A DNA stretch of 64,000 nucleotides, from assembly GCA_934717745.1 (NCBI GenBank), contig CAKUZB010000004.1, forward strand, positions 1-64,000, written 5' to 3'. The number at the start of each line of letters is the position of its first letter. Position 1 is the first letter of the stretch. Below, in pieces: positions 53,570-62,620 of this stretch. The position numbers and the translations under genes were made by a program. The DNA comes from an uncultured Candidatus Melainabacteria bacterium. Its GTDB lineage: Bacteria > Cyanobacteriota > Vampirovibrionia > Gastranaerophilales > Gastranaerophilaceae. The notes under the pieces are model-generated. The model saw nothing but the letters and a program-made list of their open reading frames with translations, was not told the origin of the DNA and did not search any database.

Positions 53570-54361
53570 GTGTCAATCAAGTTAGAAAACAAACCTGATA
53601 ATAAGAAATTTTCTGAAATTACGGTAAAATCTGCACTTAGTACAGATGAATCTTACAAATTATGCGTTAAGGCAGATGCTTTAAGGCTTGCTAATATGTT
53701 TCAAGAATCTATTCCAAAATACCTACGTTCGATTTTTTACAAAAGAGAAAATGTAGATGCTTATTATGGCTTGGCTCTGTCTTACAAAGCCCTTCAAAAT
53801 TATGATAAGGCGATTGAAACTTTGCAGAAAGCATTGTCTTTTGAAAAAAATGACTTTGCAATTTTTTACGAATTGGGAATTTGTCATTTGATGAGCGGTA
53901 CACCTTGTCCTGCTATAAAATGTCTAATTCGTTCTATTCAATTAAATCCTGAAAACTTAAATGCTCAAGTTCAGTTGGCTTTGGCTCACGAACTTGTTGG
54001 CGAACAAGAGTTGGCATTAATGATTTACCAACGAATTATTGAAGTTGCTCCGGACTTTTTAAAAGCATACAAGCATAAAGCAGCATTATTAATGAGTTTA
54101 GATGAGTACAAAGATGCAAGTTCAGTATTTAATAAAATTTTAAAAGTAAAACCAACTTATGCTAAAGCGTTGTTAGGAATTGGTATTTGTTTTGATAAAT
54201 TGAAACGTTCTGTTGATGCAATGCGTTATTATAAAAAATTTATTGAAAATAAACCTGAATCATCACATGTTCCGTTTGTTGAAAGTCGACTTTATAAACT
54301 AAAAAGTTCACGTCAAAAATCTACAACATTATCTCTTGTAACAAATCCTATCAATGCCTAG
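53570..54361 (+). CDS. TPR-repeat protein
   Basis: 263 residues with a GTG start (AGGGGA 9 bases upstream). About five to six TPR units (VDAYYGLALSYKALQNYDKA, FAIFYELGICHLMSGTPCPA) and a basic tail (KLKSSRQKSTT). No signal peptide. Third TPR protein in the window. Confidence 0.85.
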   Translation: MSIKLENKPDNKKFSEITVKSALSTDESYKLCVKADALRLANMFQESIPKYLRSIFYKRENVDAYYGLALSYKALQNYDKAIETLQKALSFEKNDFAIFYELGICHLMSGTPCPAIKCLIRSIQLNPENLNAQVQLALAHELVGEQELALMIYQRIIEVAPDFLKAYKHKAALLMSLDEYKDASSVFNKILKVKPTYAKALLGIGICFDKLKRSVDAMRYYKKFIENKPESSHVPFVESRLYKLKSSRQKSTTLSLVTNPINA

Positions 54362-54362
54362 T

Positions 54363-56636
54363 TTATCTTTGTAATTCAAAGATTTTGAATTGGCTTGGGT
54401 ATAATTTGTCGAATTTTAATTCTGTTTCAGGATTAGAAAATTCTGTGCGTTCAAAATCTTCCCCATTGAATACATATTCTGCTGTGGCTTTGTAATCTCC
54501 AGGGATTGAAATTGATTTTTCGAATACGTCTTTACCGTATTTTAATTCTGTAACGTTTTCGTCGTTTTCGTTTGTTTTTGTAAAGTATTCCGTTGGTGCT
54601 TGATAGTTTGCGACTACTAACAATGCTGTTTTTAGGGTTTCTTTAGAAATCAACCAACATACATAGCCATCTTCGTCTTCAGTGATAATTTGTGCTTCAC
54701 CCTCAGTTACGGCCTCAAAACTTTTTGCAAGTCTGTTTACGGAATCAAATCTATTGAAGAAGTGGTAGTTTTTGTTTCTACGCATTGAAATTTCATTTCC
54801 AACTGTTTTTTCAATTTCTCTTTCTGTAAAGGTTTCATCGCCGTCAACATACATAACTGGCCTGTTTGCGAATTTACCGCCTGATAAAAATTTGTATTTA
54901 AACCATTTGAAAATTGCACCGTTTTCGCCCAATTGTGTCGGAAAACGATTAAATACTTCAAATTCTCCGTCTTGATTGTTATATGTTTTTAAAATTGATA
55001 AATAATTTTTATCTTTTAAACTTACGTTATAATTTGTAAGTTCTTGATTGTCCATTATAATATTTTCCGGAGTTTTGTCTGATTGGCAAGGAATATCGTT
55101 GCCCCAAAGTACATCAAAGTGCATGTCTTCGTGGTATTCTTTAAAATATTTGTCGCCAAGCATATATTCAGCAAGTGTTGCAAAGTATGGTATCTTGCTT
55201 TTCATGTGCTTGTTTAATTCTGCAAGAACTTTTAAAGGTGCTCTGTAACTTATTGGCGTTCCGTTTTTCACAGAAAACTTATCGACAATATGGTCAACAT
55301 GGTCAACTCTAAAGCCGTCAAAGTTATAATCTTCTTGAAAATCTTCCAAATGTTTTATAAAAATATCAATGACTTTGTTGTTAAATTTACCGTTTTCAAG
55401 GTAAACAAAATAATATGGTGTTTGACAATCCAAATTTGCAAATTTTGTTACGTCATTACCCTCAAAATCATAGTGTTTAAAGATTGGATAACTTCCGCAT
55501 TCATTCATTTTTTGAAACGCAGGAACACCCGCAGAACACCAAGCCCCTCCGGGAACAGTCCAAAGCCCTCTATTTGTAAGTTCCATGATAACTTTGTCAT
55601 TAATATCATCTTCGGTTAAGTGCTTGTTATTATTGCCAGATACACTGCTGATGACCTCTTTAACTTTTTTTACAATTTTTTCTTGTTCTTCTTTTTTAGA
55701 AAGTTGTTCAGAAATTTCTTTTTTATATTCTTCTAAAGAGGAATCAATTTTATCATAAATTTCTTTGTATTTTGTACTAAAATCACCTGCACCACTTTTT
55801 AATGTTTGTTTGTATAGAGTTTTTGTAACTTCTATATCTTCTTTTGCAAATTCTTTTTCAAGTTCAGGGGTTATTTCATCTAGTTTTTGCGAAATTTTTT
55901 CGATTAAATAATTTATGTCATACCAACGTGCAATATGTGGATTTGCAAGAACAATTTTTTCAAATCTACCTGCTTGTGGTAATACATCATAAATCACAGG
56001 GTGGCCTGCAAGTTGAGCCATTTCGATAAATAACTGAACTTGTTCTTTTACATTAAAATGAAGATTTTCTTCAATATTTTTATCATTTAAATTGTCGCTA
56101 ACAGCACTGGCTGTTGGTAGATATGCACAACCAAAATTTCTTCCTTGGAATGGAATTAAATAAATTGTTGTATCAAAAATGTTACGTTTTAAATCTCCGG
56201 TTGGCAAAATTAAAATTTGTTTAACCCAATCGAAAAATTTTCCGGGAGTTTCAGAATAGTTACCGTTTCCAAGGGCTGCAAGATTGATTAATTTTATATC
56301 GTGTCCTTCTTTTTTTAACCAATCACCGTTTTTAACGTGATTTCTCGCAAGAGGGCTAACCTCGTTATTTTGAAAATCAAATTTACCGTCTTTGAAAACG
56401 CCATTGTTTTCCCATTTTATTTCTAAAGCACAAAGAGTTTCTGATGCGGAAAGTTCTTCTAAAACCTTTAAGTGAGGGTAGTTTAAGTAACCATATTTAC
56501 GAACGACATTTCGTAATTGTTCTTTTCGTTCCTCTTTTAATTCATCATAATGTGTGTATTCCTTAAGTTTTGCGTATATTTCGTTTAACTTTTCGGCTTT
56601 GTTTTCAACTTCAGTTTTCTTTAAAAAATTTAGCAT
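54363..56636 (-). CDS. GH13-like (alpha-amylase fold) glycosidase, cytoplasmic
   Basis: 757 residues from ATG 56636, which has AGAGGG 7 bases upstream; an ATG at 56708 lacks a ribosome site. No signal peptide. YDVLPQAGRF fits region I, DGFRVDHVDH region II with nucleophile Asp, and ATLAEYML region III with acid/base Glu. A central roughly 130-residue charged helical insertion (LEEYKKEISEQLSKKEEQ) interrupts the barrel. The C-terminus is an amylase-like beta domain. Probably acts on intracellular alpha-glucan; substrate uncertain. Confidence 0.75.
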   Translation of the reverse strand: MLNFLKKTEVENKAEKLNEIYAKLKEYTHYDELKEERKEQLRNVVRKYGYLNYPHLKVLEELSASETLCALEIKWENNGVFKDGKFDFQNNEVSPLARNHVKNGDWLKKEGHDIKLINLAALGNGNYSETPGKFFDWVKQILILPTGDLKRNIFDTTIYLIPFQGRNFGCAYLPTASAVSDNLNDKNIEENLHFNVKEQVQLFIEMAQLAGHPVIYDVLPQAGRFEKIVLANPHIARWYDINYLIEKISQKLDEITPELEKEFAKEDIEVTKTLYKQTLKSGAGDFSTKYKEIYDKIDSSLEEYKKEISEQLSKKEEQEKIVKKVKEVISSVSGNNNKHLTEDDINDKVIMELTNRGLWTVPGGAWCSAGVPAFQKMNECGSYPIFKHYDFEGNDVTKFANLDCQTPYYFVYLENGKFNNKVIDIFIKHLEDFQEDYNFDGFRVDHVDHIVDKFSVKNGTPISYRAPLKVLAELNKHMKSKIPYFATLAEYMLGDKYFKEYHEDMHFDVLWGNDIPCQSDKTPENIIMDNQELTNYNVSLKDKNYLSILKTYNNQDGEFEVFNRFPTQLGENGAIFKWFKYKFLSGGKFANRPVMYVDGDETFTEREIEKTVGNEISMRRNKNYHFFNRFDSVNRLAKSFEAVTEGEAQIITEDEDGYVCWLISKETLKTALLVVANYQAPTEYFTKTNENDENVTELKYGKDVFEKSISIPGDYKATAEYVFNGEDFERTEFSNPETELKFDKLYPSQFKIFELQR

Positions 56637-56776
56637 AATTATACCCTCTGACTTAATTTTAGCATGCTTTTTATTTTTTGAGATTTTTGTTATAAGTTTT
56701 CGTAACAATAGTTTATTATATTCATGTTTATTGTATGATTTTATTGTAAGTGTTTATTTGAAAGGAAGGATTACAA

Positions 56777-57427
56777 ATGAAACCATTAAACGAATACATT
56801 GAACACACATTGTTAAAACAAGATGCTACAAAAGAACAATTTTTACAATTATTCCAAGAAGCAAAAGAACACAAATTTTTAGGTGTTTGCGTTAACCCTG
56901 CCTATGTTAAATTAGCAAAAGAAAATTTAGATGGTTCAGGAGTAAAAATCGTTACAGTTGTAGGTTTCCCTTTGGGTGCAAGTGATTCAAACGTTACTGC
57001 ATTTGAAGCAAAAACAGCAATTGAACAAGGTGCTGATGAAATTGATATGGTTATGAATGTTTCAGCAATGAAAAATAAAGATTATGATTACATTGTAAAT
57101 GATATTAAAACAATTAAATCTGCTTGTGGTTCTCATAAGTTAAAAGTAATTTTAGAAACAGACTTGTTAACAAAAGAAGAAATTGCAAAAGCATGTGAAT
57201 TATGTGTAGAAGCAAAAGCAAACCTTGTAAAAACTTCAACCGGTTTTGTTAAAGGTGGCGTAGGTGCTAAACCTGAAGATGTTAAAGTTATGCACGACAT
57301 CGTTGCTCCTCATGGAATGGAAGTTAAAGCATCTGGCGGAGTTCGTTCTAAAGAAGATGCGTTGGCTGTTATTGAAGCAGGTGCAACTCGTATCGGAACA
57401 AGTTCAGGTATTAAAATTGTTTCTTAG
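56777..57427 (+). CDS. deoC: Deoxyribose-phosphate aldolase
   Basis: 216 residues, class I aldolase: splits deoxyribose-5-phosphate to glyceraldehyde-3-phosphate and acetaldehyde. EHTLLKQDAT at the start, VVGFPLGA near 54, and the Schiff-base Lys in LVKTSTGF near 150; VKASGGVRSKEDA and RIGTSSG near the end. AAGGAAGG before the ATG. Confidence 0.96.
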   Translation: MKPLNEYIEHTLLKQDATKEQFLQLFQEAKEHKFLGVCVNPAYVKLAKENLDGSGVKIVTVVGFPLGASDSNVTAFEAKTAIEQGADEIDMVMNVSAMKNKDYDYIVNDIKTIKSACGSHKLKVILETDLLTKEEIAKACELCVEAKANLVKTSTGFVKGGVGAKPEDVKVMHDIVAPHGMEVKASGGVRSKEDALAVIEAGATRIGTSSGIKIVS

Positions 57428-57456
57428 TTATTAACAATTTTATTAATAAATTTCTT

Positions 57457-57492
57457 AATAATCCTGTCATTAATTTGATAGGATTATTATTT
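57457..57492 (+). terminator. Terminator of deoC
   Basis: AATAATCCTGTCA / TGATAGGATTATT imperfect stem with a TTAATT loop and T-rich tail. Confidence 0.7.
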
Positions 57493-57538
57493 TTATTATA
57501 TGATATTTATGTAATTCACTATTTATAAGGTATTAGCA

Positions 57539-58600
57539 ATGGGTGATGAAGATAAGCAGTTTGACGCCACCCCCCAGAAACTTCAAAGAGCAAGAAAAGA
57601 GGGGCAAGTCGTAAAATCAAAAGACTTCTCAACAGCGATTTCGTTGTTGGTTCTTTTTACTGCAATTAATGCTCTTGCACCTTTTATTTGGCATCAAATT
57701 ACGCAATTATATGTTCTTTTATATGAACAGATTCCGAATGCACATATAGAATCTGTGGGATTGCCATATATATTTACAGTTACCGTTGTTCCGACAGTTT
57801 TAATCATCGGGCCGATTTTGTTTTTGGCTTGGGCGGTTGCAATCCTTGCCGATTTTATGCAGGTTGGACCTTTGGTTGCAACAGCACCGTTAATGCCAAA
57901 ATTAGATAAATTAAATCCTACTAAATATTTTAAAAATATAATGTCTATAAAAACTCTTTTTGAATTGTTTAAAAATATTTTAAAAGTAACAATTTTAGGA
58001 TTTATCGGTTGGTCGGTTTATTCAGCCCATTTGAAAGACATTTTGCAATTAGCCGCTATTGATAATAACTTTGCGGTTTTATTTGAATTTGGTAAGTTAA
58101 TTGTAGAATTTATTTTTAAAGCCTGCTTAGCCTTTTTAGTTATTTCTGCTGCCGATTATGGTATGACAAAATGGAAATTTTTAAAAGACCAAAAAATGTC
58201 ATTTAAGGAAATCAAAGATGAATATAAAAATACAGAAGGCGACCCGAATGTTAAAGCGGCCTTACGTCAAAGACGTATGCAAATGCTTCAAAAAGGTATG
58301 ATGGACGCAGTTCCGGAGTCAGATTTTGTTGTAAGAAACCCGATTCACGTTGCTTGTGCTTTAAAATATGACCAAGCAGAAATGGAATGTCCGGTGCTTA
58401 CAGCAAAGGGGTCTGAAATGTTGGCAAGAAAAATTATTAAAATTGCAGAGGAAAATAATGTTCCGGTAATCGATAATCCTCCCGTAGCAAGAGCATTATA
58501 TCGTATCGTAGATGTCAATCAGTACATTCCGCCTGAATTATACAAGGCTATTGCAGAAATTTTACTTTTTGTGTATAATTTAAAAAAGAAACCTAGATAG
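57539..58600 (+). CDS. flhB: FlhB/YscU-type export gate protein
   Basis: 353 residues. Four membrane helices in the N-terminal 210 residues (QFDATPQKLQRARKEGQVVKSKD start is typical), then the cytoplasmic switch domain: KEIKDEYKNTEGDPNVKAALRQRRM linker and the self-cleavage motif N267-P-I-H270, where most family members have NPTH. In flagellar and type III secretion this protein switches export substrate class. No fliP/Q/R or basal-body gene is adjacent. A sigma-28-type gene follows 40 bp downstream. Flagellar versus injectisome role cannot be decided here. Confidence 0.9.
   Translation: MGDEDKQFDATPQKLQRARKEGQVVKSKDFSTAISLLVLFTAINALAPFIWHQITQLYVLLYEQIPNAHIESVGLPYIFTVTVVPTVLIIGPILFLAWAVAILADFMQVGPLVATAPLMPKLDKLNPTKYFKNIMSIKTLFELFKNILKVTILGFIGWSVYSAHLKDILQLAAIDNNFAVLFEFGKLIVEFIFKACLAFLVISAADYGMTKWKFLKDQKMSFKEIKDEYKNTEGDPNVKAALRQRRMQMLQKGMMDAVPESDFVVRNPIHVACALKYDQAEMECPVLTAKGSEMLARKIIKIAEENNVPVIDNPPVARALYRIVDVNQYIPPELYKAIAEILLFVYNLKKKPR
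58551..58579 (+). promoter_or_regulatory. Internal promoter for the sigma factor gene
   Basis: -35 TTGCAG (58551-58556), 17-base spacer, -10 TATAAT (58574-58579), inside the 3' end of the flhB-like gene. It would let the sigma factor be made independently. Confidence 0.6.
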
Positions 58601-58640
58601 TAATATTTATTTTGTTTTGAAAACCGGTTAAAAGAAACGA

Positions 58641-59306
58641 ATGCAAAGTAATACAAAGTTAAATGAATATATTGAAATAGTTCAAAAAGTTGCAAAAATT
58701 GAGCAACGTCGTATTCCATCGCACATGGTTGAATACGAAGAACTTGTTAGTATTGGTATCATTGCTGTTCAGTCAATGATTAAAGGTAAGACTGATGAAG
58801 AATTAGAACATTACAATTCTGCATACATCGGTACTGCTGTTCGTTGGGCTATAAGAAATGAATTAAGAAATCGTTACAAATGGTATTCTTTAAAACATAA
58901 AAAAGAAGGTGAAGAAGGCGAAGGCTCAAATGAAGTTGATGAGGAAGGTATTGAAGTTACTCCGTCAAAAGTTAGAGAAGCCGTTTACGAAACAATCCTT
59001 TCTATTGACAGTTTAGCAATGGCTAATTCTGATAACGATTCACCTTTTGATTTTGTAAAAGATACAAAAGCCATGCCTGACGAGGCGGCCGAAATTACTG
59101 AAATGGGTAGAATGATTAAAGAAGCGATTGCAACTTTACCTCAAAAAGATAGAACAATTGTTGAGTATCGTTTTTACAGAAACATGCAGGTAAAAGAAAT
59201 TGCAAGACAAGTTGGTTTGTCTTCTTCTCGTATTACTCGTATCGTACAAGCCTCTTTGAATGCTGTTAGGGAATATTTAGAAGCACATGACCAACATGAC
59301 TTCTAA
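58641..59306 (+). CDS. fliA: Sigma-28 (FliA/WhiG/SigD)-type RNA polymerase sigma factor
   Basis: 221 residues. Region 2 is RIPSHMVEYEELVSIGIIAVQSM followed by NSAYIGTAVRWAIRNELRNR; region 3 is shortened and charged (KKEGEEGEGSNEVDEEG); region 4 is ATLPQKDRTIVEYRFYRNMQVKEIARQVGLSSSRITRI, a helix-turn-helix. This is the layout of flagellar-type sigma factors. Pairing with the FlhB-like gene, and a perfect FliA promoter at 24606-24632, support a sigma-28 role. A general SigF/SigB-like function is the alternative. It ends 1 bp from the convergent birA. Confidence 0.85.
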   Translation: MQSNTKLNEYIEIVQKVAKIEQRRIPSHMVEYEELVSIGIIAVQSMIKGKTDEELEHYNSAYIGTAVRWAIRNELRNRYKWYSLKHKKEGEEGEGSNEVDEEGIEVTPSKVREAVYETILSIDSLAMANSDNDSPFDFVKDTKAMPDEAAEITEMGRMIKEAIATLPQKDRTIVEYRFYRNMQVKEIARQVGLSSSRITRIVQASLNAVREYLEAHDQHDF

Positions 59307-59307
59307 T

Positions 59308-60012
59308 TTATAAAATATCTCCGGTAAAAAATTCTTTATTATTAATAACTATTGCTCCGTCATTTGTTATTTTTTCGGCTATTCCTGTAATTTTTTCGTT
59401 TAAATTGTTAATTGTAATTTCTTTTCCAAGGAAATTAATATATTTTTCGTAGTCTTTTTTTATATATAAGAACCCTTTTTTTAAAAAGTTTTCATAATCT
59501 TGAAAAAATATGTTTGTAAATTTATTTAAAAATTCAATTTTGTCAATTGATGAATTTGTCTCAATATTAAGTGCCGTAATTGGTTTGTCAATTTGTTCAA
59601 AATCTTTAACGTCTGCATTAAGATTTAAACCTACACCTATGATAATTCCTTTTAATTCGTTATTTCTAAACACAGTTTCTGCAAGTATGCCTGAAATTTT
59701 TTTCCCGTTTATTAAAATATCATTAGGCCATTTTATTTTTGGTTCAATGTTATATTCTATAAATGTTTCGGCTAATTTTAAACCTGTATATTGAGTTAAA
59801 TTAGAATAAACCGGTTTTAATTCCTTTGACGGTTTTAAAACGTATGACATAAAAATATTTTCAGAGCCTAAATCGACCCAAGTTCTATTAAATCGTCCTC
59901 TGCCTTGAGTTTGATTTGAAGTATAAACAATGGTTTTGTCGTCAAGGGAATCGATATTTTCTTTGCAATAATTGTTTGTTGAATTTATTTGTTCTAAATG
60001 TAAGTATTTCAT
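59308..60012 (-). CDS. birA: Biotin-[acetyl-CoA-carboxylase] ligase
   Basis: 234 residues, catalytic and C-terminal domains only; no N-terminal DNA-binding domain, so a ligase and not a repressor. QTQGRGRFNRTW is the biotinyl-AMP loop and KWPNDILINGKKISGILAE the core motif. Attaches biotin to the acetyl-CoA carboxylase carrier protein. No Shine-Dalgarno sequence is evident. Confidence 0.93.
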   Translation of the reverse strand: MKYLHLEQINSTNNYCKENIDSLDDKTIVYTSNQTQGRGRFNRTWVDLGSENIFMSYVLKPSKELKPVYSNLTQYTGLKLAETFIEYNIEPKIKWPNDILINGKKISGILAETVFRNNELKGIIIGVGLNLNADVKDFEQIDKPITALNIETNSSIDKIEFLNKFTNIFFQDYENFLKKGFLYIKKDYEKYINFLGKEITINNLNEKITGIAEKITNDGAIVINNKEFFTGDIL

Positions 60013-60041
60013 ATTAAAAATTTATAACAAATATAAAATAT

Positions 60042-60070
60042 TTGCCATTTTTTTTTGAGTGGTTTATAAT
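60042..60070 (+). promoter_or_regulatory. Promoter of the main ATP synthase operon
   Basis: -35 TTGCCA (60042-60047), 17-base spacer, -10 TATAAT (60065-60070); the ATG follows 26 bases later, with AAAGG between. Confidence 0.75.
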
Positions 60071-60096
60071 AAACAAGAATGTAAAGGTATATTATT

Positions 60097-60786
60097 ATGC
60101 ATGAGGGACATTGGACATTAACTATAGGCAATATGGTATTTAATGTGGATACTATTATTACTATGTGGATTACCATGATTTTATTAATTGTGGTGTCTTT
60201 TGTTGCGACTCGAAAACTTTCGATTTTCCCATCAAAATTGCAAGTTGTTTTTGAGTCGGTAATTAACTATTTCTCAGGAATAGTTTCATCAAATATGGGT
60301 GAAAAAGAGGGAAAAAAACACTTACCTTTATTGTTAACTTTGTTCATGTTCATTCTTACTGCGAATTTGTTGGGACAATTGCCTTGGAGATTAATACATT
60401 TGGCTCATGGTGAATTGGCATCACCAAATAACGACATCAACATGACTGCTGCAATGGCAATTATTGTTTCAATTTACTATATATTCTTTGGTATTAAGAA
60501 AAAAGGTTTTAAATTTTTTATTGAAAACTTTAAAATAGATGGTATTATGATTGCTCTTGTTGATTTACTAGAGTTGTTTGTAAGACCTTTTTCATTGGCA
60601 CTCCGACTTTTTGCAAACATTATGGCCGGTGAAATATTAGTATTCACTTTTGCAGGTATGTGTGCATACTTTGCACCACTTCCATTTATGTTTTTTGAAG
60701 TCTTTGTTGCATTAATCCAAGCATTAGTATTTACGTTATTGTCAACAACCTACATTGCTTTGGCAGTAACAGGAGAAGAAGAATAA
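60097..60786 (+). CDS. atpB: ATP synthase Fo subunit a
   Basis: 229 residues, about six membrane helices. The essential Arg is at 170 in FSLALRLFANIMAGE. ILTANLLGQLPW matches the family. Forms the half-channels next to the c ring. First gene of the a-c-b'-b-delta-alpha order; no atpI precedes it in the window. Confidence 0.97.
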   Translation: MHEGHWTLTIGNMVFNVDTIITMWITMILLIVVSFVATRKLSIFPSKLQVVFESVINYFSGIVSSNMGEKEGKKHLPLLLTLFMFILTANLLGQLPWRLIHLAHGELASPNNDINMTAAMAIIVSIYYIFFGIKKKGFKFFIENFKIDGIMIALVDLLELFVRPFSLALRLFANIMAGEILVFTFAGMCAYFAPLPFMFFEVFVALIQALVFTLLSTTYIALAVTGEEE

Positions 60787-60814
60787 TATTTAATAAAAAA
60801 TAAAGGAGAAAATT

Positions 60815-61060
60815 ATGGCAGTAGAACAAATCGCAACTCAAGTTGCAGCATTCAGTAAACTAGGTGCAGGTATTGCAATTGGTTTTGGTGCTATCGGTGG
60901 TGGTATTGGTATCGGTTTAGCAACAAAAGGTATGTTGGAATCTATGGCAAGACAACCTGAAATCGCAGGTAAAGCGTTTATTAACTTTATTATTGGTTTA
61001 GGTCTTGCAGAAGCAACTGCTATTTACGCGTTGTTCATCGCTTTACAACTTATTGGTTAG
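60815..61060 (+). CDS. atpE: ATP synthase Fo subunit c
   Basis: 81 residues, helical hairpin. Gly-rich helix 1 (GAIGGGIGIGLA), polar loop RQPE at 46-49, ion-binding Glu66 in LAEATAIYALF. The Na+-type pattern (Gln in helix 1 and Glu-Ser/Thr in helix 2) is absent; Glu is followed by Ala, so proton coupling is likely. Strong AAAGGAG. Confidence 0.97.
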   Translation: MAVEQIATQVAAFSKLGAGIAIGFGAIGGGIGIGLATKGMLESMARQPEIAGKAFINFIIGLGLAEATAIYALFIALQLIG

Positions 61061-61083
61061 TAATTTAAGAAAGATATGTTTTT

Positions 61084-61557
61084 ATGGAATTTAACGCTAC
61101 ATTTTTAGTTGCATTTTTTAGTTTTATCGTGTTTACAGTGATTATGAATTTAATTCTTTATAAACCGATAAACAATATTGTTTTGAAAAGAAAACAATTA
61201 GTTGATGCAAACTACGAAGAAGCACATGAAAATTCAGATAAAGCGGTTTCAATTTTGTTAGATAAGGAAAAGCAAATTAAAAAAGCAACTGATGATGCAA
61301 AAGAGATTATTGCAGAAAAAACTTCAGATGCTATGGCAAAAAAAGACGAAATGACTTTAGAAGCCAGAAAAGAGGCAGAAAAGAATATTGATGCTTATAA
61401 TTTGTATTATAAAAATGCTACTAGAGAAGCCAAAGACTTTTTAAAAGTTGAAATAATAAATCTTGCTCAGGCTATCTCTGACAAATTTCTTGATTCAGAA
61501 GAAAAAGTGTCAAAAGATATATCTGATGAAGAAGTAGAAACAATAATGCAAGGATAA
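61084..61557 (+). CDS. atpG: ATP synthase Fo subunit b' (second b-type stator)
   Basis: 157 residues: N-terminal membrane helix (LVAFFSFIVFTVIMNLILYKPI) then a long charged helix. The gene lies between c and b. Two different b-type subunits form a heterodimeric stator in cyanobacteria, plastids and some phototrophs. The weak similarity to the next gene fits b' and b. Confidence 0.88.
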   Translation: MEFNATFLVAFFSFIVFTVIMNLILYKPINNIVLKRKQLVDANYEEAHENSDKAVSILLDKEKQIKKATDDAKEIIAEKTSDAMAKKDEMTLEARKEAEKNIDAYNLYYKNATREAKDFLKVEIINLAQAISDKFLDSEEKVSKDISDEEVETIMQG

Positions 61558-61559
61558 TT

Positions 61560-62057
61560 ATGGAAATTTGGAATATTATCGTACAATCTAATACCTTTAA
61601 TTTTGTGATATTTGTAATTTTACTTGCAATGATTGTTAAGGCTGCAAAAATCGGTTCGCTTATTGAAAAAATGCAAGAAAAAGTTAGAGAATTTGTTGAG
61701 GACTCTAATAAAGCAAAAGAAAATTCTGTTCAGGAGTTAAGAAATGCTGAAAAAGATTTCGAAACTGTTGATAAAGAAGTGAAAACAATTTTATACGATG
61801 CTGATTTACATTCAATTCGATTAAGCAGAAAAATTCTTGCAGATGCTAAAGTGCAATCTGACGGTATTATTTTTAATGCTGACAAAATTAATGATGCAAA
61901 TGGTAAAAAGATTATTTCAAATTTATCTGTATCAACAGCGTTGGCTTCAGTGGAACTGGCAAAAAAACATATCGTGAACACTTTGAGTAAAAAGCCTCAA
62001 TATCACGCAAAATTTATTGAAGACAGTATTAATGAACTTGACGGGTTTAAATTTTAA
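61560..62057 (+). CDS. atpF: ATP synthase Fo subunit b
   Basis: 165 residues with an N-terminal membrane helix (NTFNFVIFVILLAMIVKAA) and a long coiled helix. Only 2 bp from the previous gene; its last base is the first of the delta start codon. Part of the peripheral stalk. Confidence 0.88.
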   Translation: MEIWNIIVQSNTFNFVIFVILLAMIVKAAKIGSLIEKMQEKVREFVEDSNKAKENSVQELRNAEKDFETVDKEVKTILYDADLHSIRLSRKILADAKVQSDGIIFNADKINDANGKKIISNLSVSTALASVELAKKHIVNTLSKKPQYHAKFIEDSINELDGFKF

Positions 62058-62608
62058 TGGCAAATGATAACAAAAATTTATTAATAGCGGAAAGATATGC
62101 AGAATCTTTAATTGAATTCGGCAGAGATGGTAAATTGTCTTATATTTCGATTGCTTCAGATTTAGCAAACGTTATTACAATTTTGAACCATTCAAAAGAT
62201 TTGTATAATTCTTTGACAAATCCGATGATTAATGTTTCTGACAAAGAAGCAGTTATAGATGCGGTTTTTGAAAAAGATGTTGATGTTTTAGTCAAAAATT
62301 TCTTAAAATTGTTAGTTGAAAAAAATAGATTTGATTTAATTTATGATATTTCGATTGTATTTAACTCTCTTTTAGATGATATTAACGAAATTGCAAGAGT
62401 TGAAGTTGTTTCAGCCGTTGAGTTGAATAATTTTGAAAAAACAAAAATTCAAGATAAATTATCAGAAAAATTAAACAAACAAATTAGTATTAAATATAAT
62501 ATCGACGAGTCTATTATTGCGGGACTTGTTGTAAAAATGGGTGATGACGTTATGGATATGTCAGTTGCTCATAAATTAGAGGAATTTAAAAAGGCATTAG
62601 TAAAATAA
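62057..62608 (+). CDS. atpH: ATP synthase F1 subunit delta
   Basis: 183 residues: AERYAESLIEFGRDGK at the start, NFLKLLVEKNRFDLIYDI near 80-97, and a C-terminal IIAGLVVKMGDDVMDMSVAHKLEEFKK, all characteristic. Links F1 to the b stalk. Starts on the last base of atpF. Confidence 0.95.
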   Translation: MANDNKNLLIAERYAESLIEFGRDGKLSYISIASDLANVITILNHSKDLYNSLTNPMINVSDKEAVIDAVFEKDVDVLVKNFLKLLVEKNRFDLIYDISIVFNSLLDDINEIARVEVVSAVELNNFEKTKIQDKLSEKLNKQISIKYNIDESIIAGLVVKMGDDVMDMSVAHKLEEFKKALVK

Positions 62609-62620
62609 AGAGGATATAAT

